A program made the translations under genes and the position numbers. This document shows positions 17,571 to 25,047 of a DNA stretch of 62,212 nucleotides, piece after piece (position 1 is the stretch's first letter; each line of letters opens with the position of its first letter). Under the pieces are notes generated by a model that saw nothing but the letters and a program-made list of their open reading frames with translations, did no database searches and was not told where the DNA came from. This DNA comes from Rhodospirillales bacterium (GTDB lineage Bacteria; Pseudomonadota; Alphaproteobacteria; Reyranellales; Reyranellaceae): contig WHTW01000027.1 of NCBI GenBank assembly GCA_009377525.1, forward strand, positions 1 through 62,212. Reading direction: 5' to 3'.

Positions 17571-19040
17571 ATGCATCTGTCGCGTCGTTCTCTCCTCGCC
17601 GCAACCGGCAGCCTCGCCACCGGCATGGCCTTGGCCCCCCAGCCGTCGCGCGTCGCGCGGGCGGCCGGCCGCAAGACCCTGCGCCTGATCAATCGAGTCA
17701 TCGAAGTCGACGGCAAGCCGGCGACGCGCTACGGCGCCTTCCAGCCTTCCGGTGCGTGGGGCATCACATTGGATGAAGGCGACACCTTCGACGTGCGGCT
17801 GGAGAACGGGCTCGACGTGCTGTCCGGCCTGCACTGGCATGGACTCAATCCGCCCTGGCGGCAGGACGGCGTGCCCTACATCTCCGGCCCCCCGATCGCG
17901 CCCGGCAAATTCACCGACTACAGCTTTCCGGCGCTCCCCGCGGGCACGCGCTGGATGCATTCGCATTTCGGGCTGCAGGAGCAGAACCTGCTGGCCGCAC
18001 CGCTGATCGTGCGCGAGCGGAGCGCCATAGAGAGCGGCCTGCAGGAGGTCGTGGTCCTGCTGGAGGACTTCTCCTGGACCAAGCCCCGCCAGATCTTCGA
18101 GGAGCTGCGCAAGCCCAAGCCGATGGCGGCCATGGGCAACATGTCGGGCGGCATGACGGGCAGCGTGACGGGCATGTCGCGCAGCGGCATGAACATGCCC
18201 GGGATGAACATGCCGCCCGGCGGCGGCATGGACCTGAACGACGTGACCTACGACGCCTTCCTCGCCAACGACCGGACGCTTGCCGATCCGCAGGTGTTCG
18301 ATGTCGAGAAGGGCGCGGGGGTCCGCCTGCGCATCATCAACGCGGCGGCCTCGACCAACTTCATGATCGAGCTCGGCAACGTCGAAGGCACGGTGCTGAC
18401 CGTCGACGGCAATCCGGTGGTGCCGCTGAAGGTCCGGCAGTTCCCGCTCGCTATCGCCCAGCGCGTCGACATCGCGGTGCGCCTGCCGGCCGACGGCTCG
18501 GCGCTGCCGGTACTGGCGCGCGGCGAAGGTCTCGCCAAGCAGACCGGCGTGGTCCTGCGCCCGCGCGGCGCGCCGGTGACAAAGATCGCCGAGACGGCGG
18601 AGGTGGCTGCTCCCGCGCTCGGCCTGATGGACGAGATGAAGCTGCGCGCGGCCCAGCCGTTGCCGTCGCGACGGATCGACCGGTCGGTGCCGGTCGATCT
18701 CACCGGCACCATGTCGGGCTACGTCTGGGGCATGGCGGTGCACGGCATGGAAGCCGTGCCGGTCGGCGTGGAAAAGGGCGAGCGCGTCGAGCTGGTGATG
18801 CGCAACACCACGATGATGGCCCATCCCATGCACCTGCACGGCCATTCGTTCCAGATCACGGAGATCAACGGGCAGGCATTCGCGGGCGCGGTGCGCGACG
18901 TGGTGCTGGTGCCGCCGCGCACCACGGTGAAGGTCGTGTTCGACGCGGACAATCCTGGCCTGTGGGCCTATCACTGCCACAATCTCTACCACATGGCCGC
19001 CGGCATGTTCGCGACCGTGGTCTATCGCGGCTTCAACTGA
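17571..19040 (+). CDS. Tat-exported multicopper oxidase (CopA/CueO-like)
   Basis: The 489-residue protein has a twin-arginine signal (LSRRSLLAATG) and all four copper motifs: HWHG in the first domain, WMHSHF, HPMHLHGHSF, and HCHNLYHMAAGM at the C-terminus. Type 1, 2 and 3 copper sites should therefore be complete. Residues about 180-220 are rich in Met and Gly (NMSGGMTGSVTGMSRSGMNM), as in periplasmic copper-resistance oxidases that handle Cu(I). It probably oxidises Cu(I) in the periplasm. A CGGAGG site lies upstream. No copB or copper regulator is adjacent. Confidence 0.9.
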   Translation: MHLSRRSLLAATGSLATGMALAPQPSRVARAAGRKTLRLINRVIEVDGKPATRYGAFQPSGAWGITLDEGDTFDVRLENGLDVLSGLHWHGLNPPWRQDGVPYISGPPIAPGKFTDYSFPALPAGTRWMHSHFGLQEQNLLAAPLIVRERSAIESGLQEVVVLLEDFSWTKPRQIFEELRKPKPMAAMGNMSGGMTGSVTGMSRSGMNMPGMNMPPGGGMDLNDVTYDAFLANDRTLADPQVFDVEKGAGVRLRIINAAASTNFMIELGNVEGTVLTVDGNPVVPLKVRQFPLAIAQRVDIAVRLPADGSALPVLARGEGLAKQTGVVLRPRGAPVTKIAETAEVAAPALGLMDEMKLRAAQPLPSRRIDRSVPVDLTGTMSGYVWGMAVHGMEAVPVGVEKGERVELVMRNTTMMAHPMHLHGHSFQITEINGQAFAGAVRDVVLVPPRTTVKVVFDADNPGLWAYHCHNLYHMAAGMFATVVYRGFN

Positions 19041-19042
19041 TG

Positions 19043-19197
19043 CTGGGGGCGCGCCACTAGAGACGGAGTAAACTCCGTCGTAAGTGGCGCGTCTTCTCAT
19101 GCTCTTCTGGACCGCGCGCTTCCAGCGCGCTCATGAGCGAGCCAGAGGCTCGCGGTCCGGAAGATCATGACGCGCCACTGGAGTGGCGCGCCCCCAG
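19043..19197 (+). repeat. Nested family C palindromes
   Basis: An outer pair of perfect 16-base arms (CTGGGGGCGCGCCACT at 19043-19058 and its complement at 19182-19197) encloses an inner family C hairpin built on GGACCGCG and CGCGGTCC. It fills the space between the convergent oxidase and cupin genes. Confidence 0.85.
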
Positions 19198-19200
19198 CGA

Positions 19201-19710
19201 CTACTTCCACAGATCGATCAGCGGCCCGGCACGCCCATGCACCGGATCCATCTCCGGCAGCGGCACATTTGAAATGTTGGTGACCGCCCTGGTGTGATCG
19301 ATCTCGCCCGGCCGGTTCTGGTCGAGCGAGCCGTTCAGCGGATAGGCGCCGACCACAAGAAGGTCGCCGCTCGCCTCGATGCGGCGATGGCCGGTGCCCG
19401 CCGGCAGGACGACGACGTCGCCCGCCTCTACGCCAAGCCTGCGACCCTTGGCCCCGCCGAACTCGACGGTCGCCCGGCCGCGAGCGATGCCCAGCACCTC
19501 GTGCGTCCCCGTATGGAAGTGCAGGAAGGGATAGATGCCGTTGCGCCAGCCATCGCCCCAGCCATGCGCGGCAAAAGCGCGCTCGAATGGAACGGCAGGA
19601 TCCTTCTCGCGCTCCAGCGCGAAGGCTGCACGATAGACGAGCAGCGGCAGACGCGGATTGTTGGGCGTCTCGCCGTCATCCTCGAAGCGAAAGGCTTGCA
19701 CCTCGGTCAT
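19201..19710 (-). CDS. Cupin-domain protein
   Basis: A 169-residue single-domain cupin. The metal-site strand reads FLHFHTGTHEVLGIARG, followed by GDVVVLPAGTGHRRI, giving the usual His/Glu set. The length and the N-terminal FRFEDDGETPNNPRLPLLVYR resemble the YjlB group of bacterial cupins, whose reaction is unknown. A strong AGGAAGGAG ribosome site precedes the start, which rules out the longer frame. It is divergent from the yellow-like gene. Confidence 0.85.
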   Translation of the reverse strand: MTEVQAFRFEDDGETPNNPRLPLLVYRAAFALEREKDPAVPFERAFAAHGWGDGWRNGIYPFLHFHTGTHEVLGIARGRATVEFGGAKGRRLGVEAGDVVVLPAGTGHRRIEASGDLLVVGAYPLNGSLDQNRPGEIDHTRAVTNISNVPLPEMDPVHGRAGPLIDLWK

Positions 19711-19804
19711 CGGTCGCTCCTTCCTCTCCTTGGACCCACGTCCCATTCCGCAACCGTCTGGCCCGGCCGGCGTTGCCTTCAAAGTGTCCTCCCAAGGAAG
19801 GCCG

Positions 19805-20938
19805 ATGGTCCACCGTCGATTCATGCTGGCTGGCGGTCTGGCGGTCCTGTCGACCGGCCTGGTCCGCGCCCAGACCCGGGTACCCCAGCAGGCGCTGGCG
19901 CCGGCTGCCAAACGCCCCAGCTTCCGGCTCGAGGAGGCCGCGCATTTCGAGCACCAGGCGACCGGCGTGGCGGTGTCGGCAGAAGGTCGTGTTTTCGTCA
20001 ATTTCCCGCGCTGGACCGAGGACAGCCCGATCTCCGTCGCGGAGGTGGCGCGTGACGGGACGCCGAAACCCTATCCCGACGAGGCCTGGAATTCGTGGCG
20101 CAACGCCGGCGGTCCTGCACCGTCGCCCCGTGACCACTTCGTGTGCGTGCAGTCTGTGGTGACCGACAATCGCGGCAATCTCTGGGTGCTCGATCCGGCC
20201 TCGCCGGGCATCGACAAGGTCATTCCCGGCGCACCGAAGCTGGTGCGCATCGAGCTCGCGACCAACAAGGTCGCCCAGGTGATCCATTTTGGCGAAGACG
20301 TGGCATTGCAGGGCAGCTACCTGAACGATGTCCGCTTCCATCCCAATGGCGCGGTGGCCTTCATCACCGATTCCGGCGCGCGCGGCGCCATCGTCGTCGT
20401 CGATCTCCAGTCGGGCAACGCGCATGCCCGTCTCGACGGTCACCCCAGCACGCAGCCGGAAAAAGGCGTCGAGGTCACCGTAAAGGGCGAGAAGATCAAG
20501 CGGCCGGACGGTCGGCCCTTCCAGATGGCGGCCGACGGCATTGCGCTGTCGATGGACGGCGGCACGCTCTATTGGCAGGCCCTCACCGGCCGCACGCTCT
20601 ATCGCGTCGATACCGCGGCGCTGATGTCGGACAATCCGGAGGACGCTGCGCGCAAGATCGAGAAGGTCGGCGTCACCCATGTCGCCGACGGCTTGCTGAT
20701 GAGCCGCGACGGCATCCTTTATCTCACCGCGCCCGCAGACAATGAGGTGCGGATGTGGACGGGCGAGCGGTCAGAGACCGTGATGTCCGACGCCAGGCTG
20801 AGCTGGCCCGACAGCCTGGCCGAAGGGCCGGACGGCTCGATCTACGTTACCGCCTCGCACTTGCACGAGATGCCCTGGTTCAGGCAGGGCGCGCCCAACG
20901 TTCTGCCCACTCATTTGTTCCGGCTGGTCCGCAGCTAG
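19805..20938 (+). CDS. Yellow/major royal jelly-like (SMP-30-like) exported protein
   Basis: A 377-residue exported beta-propeller protein. A signal peptide with an arginine pair (HRRFMLAGGLAVLSTGLVRAQ) is followed by blade motifs such as VVTDNRGNLWVLDPASPG, YLNDVRFHPNGAVAFITDSG and GIALSMDGGTLYWQALTGRTLYRV. The family includes L-dopachrome tautomerase-related and gluconolactonase-like proteins; the substrate cannot be told. AAGGAAGG lies just upstream of the ATG. The TAG stop falls at the border of a composite palindromic element. Confidence 0.85.
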   Translation: MVHRRFMLAGGLAVLSTGLVRAQTRVPQQALAPAAKRPSFRLEEAAHFEHQATGVAVSAEGRVFVNFPRWTEDSPISVAEVARDGTPKPYPDEAWNSWRNAGGPAPSPRDHFVCVQSVVTDNRGNLWVLDPASPGIDKVIPGAPKLVRIELATNKVAQVIHFGEDVALQGSYLNDVRFHPNGAVAFITDSGARGAIVVVDLQSGNAHARLDGHPSTQPEKGVEVTVKGEKIKRPDGRPFQMAADGIALSMDGGTLYWQALTGRTLYRVDTAALMSDNPEDAARKIEKVGVTHVADGLLMSRDGILYLTAPADNEVRMWTGERSETVMSDARLSWPDSLAEGPDGSIYVTASHLHEMPWFRQGAPNVLPTHLFRLVRS

Positions 20939-21060
20939 AGCGATTTCCGATCTGATGGAGCCGCAAGCGGTTCCATCAGATCGGAAATGCGCGCACTGGG
21001 GGTAGTTGTTGCAGCAGGCACATTCCGTTCGGCTGATTCCAGCCGAACGGAATGTGCTTA
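20936..21060 (+). mobile_element. Composite palindromic element (A+B), TA-bordered, copy 4
   Basis: About 125 bp with family A (apex GCCGC-AA-GCGGT) followed by family B (18-base perfect arms around ATTC). It is bounded by TA-GAGC on the left and GCT-TA on the right, where one C and one T of the usual GCTCTA are lost. Confidence 0.7.
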
Positions 21061-21112
21061 AGAAATCACCCACCCTCGGGAACATTCGACCGGCAACGGC
21101 GGTTGTACGACC

Positions 21113-21610
21113 ATGCGCTACCAGATTCAGCTCGCCACTTCCGTGGATGTTGCCTTCCTCGCTGCCGTGATCGACGAAGATCGCGAGCAGTGGAACGGCG
21201 ACGATGCGGTGCCGATCGATCGCCTGATGCAGACCTGCGCCTGCAGCACCCAGGTATGGGCGGCACGCGACAGCAGCGGCACGCCCACCGCCTTGTGGGG
21301 TGTCACGCCGGTGTCCGACGATCCCGAGGTCGGTCATCTCTGGATGCTGGCCTGCGAGACCTTCGACAACAATCCTGCCGAGCTCGGATCGTTGTCGCGA
21401 CTGGTGTTCGGCGAGATGTTGAGCCAGTTTCCGCGGCTCGAGAATTACGTCGATTCGCGCAAGGTCCGGGCGATCGAGCTCCTGCGCTCGATCGGCTTTA
21501 CCGTCGAGCCGGCCATCCCTCGGCTGGCGGCCGATGCAGACTTCCACCGCGTCTGGATCGATTCGGACCGTTTGCTGATAGGCGGCGCGGCAAGCCACTT
21601 GCCGAACTGA
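21113..21610 (+). CDS. GNAT-like acetyltransferase
   Basis: A 165-residue protein with the layout of small GNAT proteins: LATSVDVAFLAAVIDEDR, a central strand GHLWMLACETF and the closing SRKVRAIELLRSIGFTVE, the usual helix-strand of the acetyl-CoA site. The canonical Q/RxxGxG/A loop is not obvious, so activity is uncertain; some phage-type DUF2833 proteins look similar. It lies 69 bp upstream of the RiPP precursor on the same strand and could be part of that transcript, though a promoter may lie between. Confidence 0.6.
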   Translation: MRYQIQLATSVDVAFLAAVIDEDREQWNGDDAVPIDRLMQTCACSTQVWAARDSSGTPTALWGVTPVSDDPEVGHLWMLACETFDNNPAELGSLSRLVFGEMLSQFPRLENYVDSRKVRAIELLRSIGFTVEPAIPRLAADADFHRVWIDSDRLLIGGAASHLPN

Positions 21611-21625
21611 CTTCCTCTTTTCATT

Positions 21626-21655
21626 TGCGAGCGGCTTGCATGTCTGGGTAACGTG
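21626..21655 (+). promoter_or_regulatory. Possible promoter for the RiPP cassette
   Basis: TTGCGA and TAACGT are spaced by 18 bases, about 25 bases before the precursor start and its GGAGG site. This fits a loose sigma-70 pattern in an otherwise GC-rich setting, but matches are weak. Confidence 0.25.
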
Positions 21656-21679
21656 TGCCTCCGGAAAAAGGGAGGTAGC

Positions 21680-22090
21680 ATGGCCCAGGATCGTCGTTCC
21701 GCCCGCGCATTGGCGGCATTGTTGCCTGCGGGCGCCTTCGGCCTTTCGGTCAGTCTCGCTTCGGCTGACGCGGCCGCGACCGCCTCGCCCGATGCCGGCG
21801 CACAGCCGAAAAAGCCCGGCGACGTCGCTGAGCGCCTGCAATCGATCCGGCTGTCTGTTTCCGATGCACTGCAGAAATACGCCACGGACGGCGAGCCGTT
21901 CGTGGCGGTCGACCCCGAGAAGCAGCTCGCCTGGTGGGGCAACGGCTGGCACGGCGGCTGGGGCTGGCACAACGGCGGCTGGCACAATGGCGGCTGGCAT
22001 AATGGTGGCTGGGGCAACGGCTGGCACAACGGCGGCTGGGGCAATGGCTGGCACAATGGCGGCTGGGGCAACGGCTGGCATAACTGGTAG
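21680..22090 (+). CDS. grrA: RiPP precursor with W/H/N/G-only tail (GrrA/OscA1-like, cyclophane type)
   Basis: A 136-residue precursor peptide. Residues about 8-33 are signal-peptide-like (alanine-rich, ending SADAAATA). Residues about 48-67 form a helical leader (VAERLQSIRLSVSDALQKY). Residues 85-136 consist only of Trp, His, Asn and Gly, with 14 Trp and ten W-x-N triplets (six WHN, four WGN). Three-residue cyclophane enzymes join an aromatic ring to the beta carbon of the residue two places on, so each W-x-N is a candidate crosslink. A GGGAGG site fixes the start. The radical SAM gene begins six bases after the stop. Family assignment is by pattern and by the adjacent maturase. Confidence 0.85.
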   Translation: MAQDRRSARALAALLPAGAFGLSVSLASADAAATASPDAGAQPKKPGDVAERLQSIRLSVSDALQKYATDGEPFVAVDPEKQLAWWGNGWHGGWGWHNGGWHNGGWHNGGWGNGWHNGGWGNGWHNGGWGNGWHNW

Positions 22091-22096
22091 CCACCC

Positions 22097-23353
22097 ATGA
22101 CGGGCGAGCCCTTGAGCGCTCAGCCGATGCCTGACCGGGTTACACGGCCCGAGATCGGCATGGTGGTGCTGCAGCCGACGGCATTCTGCAACATCAATTG
22201 CAGCTACTGTTACCTGCCCGACCGCAGCAACAAGCACGTCATGGCGCAATCGACGGTGACGCGCCTGTTCAGCGAGATCTTCGCCTCGGGCTGGTGCTCG
22301 GGCGAGATCATCGTGCTGTGGCACGCCGGCGAGCCGATGGCCGCGCCCATCTCCTTCTATCGCGAGGCCTTCGCCACCATCGAGCGGCTTCGCCCATCGT
22401 CGGTGAGCGTAAAGCACTCCTTCCAGACCAACGGCACCCTGGTGAACGACGACTGGTGCCGGCTGTTCCTGGAATGGAACGTCGGCATCGGCGTCAGCGT
22501 CGACGGGCCGCGCGAGATCCACGACCGCAACCGCAAGACGCGCAGCGGCAAGGGCACCTTCGACAAGACGGTGGCGGGCATCCGCTGCCTGCAGAAGAAC
22601 GGCGTGCCGTTCCACGTCCTGTCGGTGCTGTCGAACGACAGCCTGGCCGACCCCGACGGCATGCTGGCCTTCTATATCAGCGAGAACATCGACAAGGTCT
22701 GCTTCAACGTCGAGGAGTCCGAAGGCACCTACGTCTCCGAGTTGTTCGACACCCCGCGCGCCGAGCTGCGCACGCGCTTTGCCGCCTTCCTGCGCCGCTT
22801 CTGGCATCAGGCGCGGGCGAGCGGCCGCGTGAAGTTCGTGCGCGAGATCGACCAGACGGTGCCGCGCATGTTCCGGCCCGAGGGCATGCCGACGCGCAAC
22901 ATCCAGTGCGAGCCGCTGGCCATGCTGAACGTCGACAGCCGTGGCAACGTCTCGAGCTTCTCGCCCGAGCTCCTGGGCATGAAGAACAAGGACTACGGCG
23001 ACTTCCTGCTCGGCAACATCACCATCAACTCGCTGGCCGAGATCCATGCGGCCTGCCTCGGCTCGGCGCTCTATCGCGACATCCGCGCCGGCACGCGGGC
23101 CTGCCAGGCCGGCTGTGACTATTATTCGGTCTGCGGCGGCGGCTCGCCGGTCAACAAGCTGTTCGAGAACGGATCGTTCACCGGCACCACGACGTCGTTC
23201 TGCACGCTCACCCAAATGGTGCCGACCGACCTGATCCTCGAGGCCTACGACCGCCTCGAGCAAACCTGGATCGACAACGATCCGGCCACCAACGTCCCAG
23301 CCAATTCCCCAACGACGGCCGAGGCGGCCGCGCTGTCACCGAGGATGCCATGA
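22097..23353 (+). CDS. grrM: Cyclophane-forming radical SAM/SPASM maturase (GrrM/OscB-like)
   Basis: A 418-residue radical SAM enzyme. The AdoMet iron-sulfur site is CNINCSYC (C31, C35, C38), followed by LWHAGEP, HSFQTNGTL and VSVDGPREIHD, all typical of SPASM peptide maturases. C-terminal cysteines that can hold auxiliary clusters are C271, C320, C336, C340, C346 and C369. The close match in motif order to the GRRM system and the adjacent W-x-N precursor indicate that it crosslinks Trp rings to Asn side chains in the tail. There is no strong ribosome site, so translation probably couples to the precursor. The downstream gene overlaps its stop (ATGA). Confidence 0.9.
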   Translation: MTGEPLSAQPMPDRVTRPEIGMVVLQPTAFCNINCSYCYLPDRSNKHVMAQSTVTRLFSEIFASGWCSGEIIVLWHAGEPMAAPISFYREAFATIERLRPSSVSVKHSFQTNGTLVNDDWCRLFLEWNVGIGVSVDGPREIHDRNRKTRSGKGTFDKTVAGIRCLQKNGVPFHVLSVLSNDSLADPDGMLAFYISENIDKVCFNVEESEGTYVSELFDTPRAELRTRFAAFLRRFWHQARASGRVKFVREIDQTVPRMFRPEGMPTRNIQCEPLAMLNVDSRGNVSSFSPELLGMKNKDYGDFLLGNITINSLAEIHAACLGSALYRDIRAGTRACQAGCDYYSVCGGGSPVNKLFENGSFTGTTTSFCTLTQMVPTDLILEAYDRLEQTWIDNDPATNVPANSPTTAEAAALSPRMP

Positions 23354-24078
23354 CCCAATCGAAATTCTTAGCGCTCGCTTCCCTGATCGCCGCAGGCCTG
23401 CTCGGCTCGGCGTCGCAGGCCCAGCAGCCGGCGGCCGGTGGGTCGCCGCCGGCTCAGCAGCAAGGCCAGCAGAGCAACATGCCCTATCCCGGCCAGCCGT
23501 CGGGCACGATGGGCGGGCCGCCGGCGCCGGTGGTCTTCGTCACCAGCGTCGAGGTGCTGCGCTCCGACCGCAACGGCGGCCTCGATGTCGTGCGCGTGCG
23601 CGGCGTCGTGACGGGGTCGAGCTGGGGCCAGCCGCACCTGATCCCGATCACCCAGGGCCAGCCGCGCGACGGCATGCTCGAGCTCATCTTCCAGGCGAGC
23701 GCGCCCGCAGGCGCCGCCGGGCTTGGCCCGTTCATGCCCGTCGAGGCCATCCTGCCGGTCGCGACCGGCCATCCCTACAAGGGTGTGCGCGTGCGCGGCG
23801 GCAACAATGCCATCTCGCTCAAGACCATCCCGGGCTATGCCGAGGCGGCACCGCCGAAGGAGGACTGCGCCAAGTGCATCGGCAAGTTCTTCGTCGCCAA
23901 GGGCGCCAACCCGCCGGCCGGCGCCACCGCCGAGAACACGGTGCGCGAGGCCGACCTGCCCTACACGCTGCGCATCATCAAGCCGACCGACGGCATTTCG
24001 AGCTACGCGCTCGATCCCAACCGGCTGACGCTGCTGCTGTCGGAAGATGGCCGCATCGTCGATGGCGCCTGGGACTGA
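23350..24078 (+). CDS. Secreted protein of unknown function coupled to the RiPP maturase
   Basis: A 242-residue protein with a signal peptide (SKFLALASLIAAGLLGSASQAQ), a Q/P/G-rich linker to about residue 60 and one beta-rich domain after it (VVFVTSVEVLRSDRNGGLDVVRVRG). A CxxC pair (C173, C176; EDCAKCIGKFF) sits in the domain. The start overlaps the maturase stop by four bases, so it belongs to the RiPP cassette. It is not the substrate-binding-like third protein of the cyanobacterial GRRM systems. Possible roles are carrying or processing the exported peptide, or redox or metal chemistry through CxxC; I do not recognise a family. Confidence 0.75.
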   Translation: MTQSKFLALASLIAAGLLGSASQAQQPAAGGSPPAQQQGQQSNMPYPGQPSGTMGGPPAPVVFVTSVEVLRSDRNGGLDVVRVRGVVTGSSWGQPHLIPITQGQPRDGMLELIFQASAPAGAAGLGPFMPVEAILPVATGHPYKGVRVRGGNNAISLKTIPGYAEAAPPKEDCAKCIGKFFVAKGANPPAGATAENTVREADLPYTLRIIKPTDGISSYALDPNRLTLLLSEDGRIVDGAWD

Positions 24079-24089
24079 TCGGAGGCTGG

Positions 24090-24872
24090 TCAGGAGAGTG
24101 GCGCCAGGGCATGGCGCAACCCTCTGTTCGATAGCTGCAGCAGCCCGTCGAAGGGCTGACCAAGCTCGAGGATGAGGTAGATTGCTGTCGCGGCAGTGAA
24201 GCCGCCGGTCACCAACACGGCAACCAGGGTCGGATTGGCCCTGGACGACATGCTGAAGCTCGCGAAGATGAAGCAGAGCCACAGCACCAGCACGACTATG
24301 AAGGGTCTCGACAGCGCGTCGGGCGGCTGTGAGAGCAAGGTGAGCCGCGTCTGCTCGATGCTGGCGCTGACCGCAAGAGCGCGGGCCTTGATGACGGTCT
24401 GCACCGGCGTCTTGGGTTCGAGCTGGCGCAGCTTGTAGAGCACGGTGTCGTCCTGCGTCACCGGCCGCAGCAGGCCGCCGCTCACCGCAGTGTCGTCGCG
24501 CCAGATCGCCGAAACCATCGAGGCGGCATCGCTGCGCAATGCACGGCGCAGCACGAGGCTTTCTGGGCCGCCATATTCTTTCAGGAGCTGATCGAGCTCG
24601 ACGACGCTGGCGGTCAGGCCGGCGATGTGCGTGTTGGTCGCCTCGTAGGCGCTGCGCGTCGAGGCGAAAAGCAGCGCCACCACCACAGCCGCCATGGTGC
24701 CGATCAGCGCTGTCGCCAGCCGGATCACTTCCTTGGAATCGCCACTGAGATGGGAGTCCGGCAGCTTGTAGCGCAGGTAGAGGCCGCCCGCGATGCTGAC
24801 CAGGATCAACGCGAACGACGCCAGGGCGATGATGACGGCCAAACTTCCGCTCCCTCCTCGTCGCTTCAGCAC
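24090..24872 (-). CDS. DUF4239 (bestrophin-like) membrane protein
   Basis: A 260-residue integral membrane protein with two N-terminal spans (LAVIIALASFALILVSIAGG and LATALIGTMAAVVVALLFA) and two near the C-terminus. The latter include the conserved ending ATAIYLILELGQPFDGLLQLS, characteristic of DUF4239 proteins. The soluble middle is helical. Function is unknown; a bestrophin-like fold suggests ion conduction. It is convergent with the RiPP cassette, ending eleven bases from it, and seems unrelated to it. Confidence 0.8.
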   Translation of the reverse strand: MLKRRGGSGSLAVIIALASFALILVSIAGGLYLRYKLPDSHLSGDSKEVIRLATALIGTMAAVVVALLFASTRSAYEATNTHIAGLTASVVELDQLLKEYGGPESLVLRRALRSDAASMVSAIWRDDTAVSGGLLRPVTQDDTVLYKLRQLEPKTPVQTVIKARALAVSASIEQTRLTLLSQPPDALSRPFIVVLVLWLCFIFASFSMSSRANPTLVAVLVTGGFTAATAIYLILELGQPFDGLLQLSNRGLRHALAPLS

Positions 24873-24972
24873 TGTAGACTAGCCGCCACGCGATGACGGC
24901 CGAACAACAATTTATGACAGTGTCTCCCGCAGATTACTTCGCCAGGCGCGGCCTGCGCCGCCTGGATCATGG

Positions 24973-25040
24973 TCTTCCGGACCGCGCGCATCCTGCGCAC
25001 TCATGATCAAGAGCGCGCAGGATGCGCGCGGTCCGGAAGA
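24973..25040 (+). repeat. Family C palindrome
   Basis: Arms opening TCTTCCGGACCGCGCGCATC and closing with the complement surround an ATGATCA-containing centre. It lies between the DUF4239 gene and the peptidase gene, both on the minus strand. Confidence 0.85.
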
Positions 25041-25047
25041 GCATGAG

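Noticed and set aside
17265..19100. A 611-codon frame antisense to the multicopper oxidase
   Set aside because: All copper motifs are on the opposite strand; this frame is His/Arg-rich shadow sequence.
21958..22085. The TGGCACAACGGC-type tandem units as a CRISPR array or minisatellite
   Set aside because: Units are 12-15 bases with no spacers, stay in frame and differ mainly at synonymous positions. They encode the precursor tail.
20771..23263. An 830-codon open frame antisense to the RiPP cassette
   Set aside because: It is Arg/His/Gly-rich, crosses several real genes and an element, and shows no family motif. It is a high-GC shadow frame.
17571..24078. Functional link between the copper oxidase and the His/Trp-rich RiPP
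   Set aside because: Attractive if the peptide binds copper, but they are 2.6 kb apart with a cupin, a yellow-like gene and an element between. There is no shared transcript, so it is not claimed.
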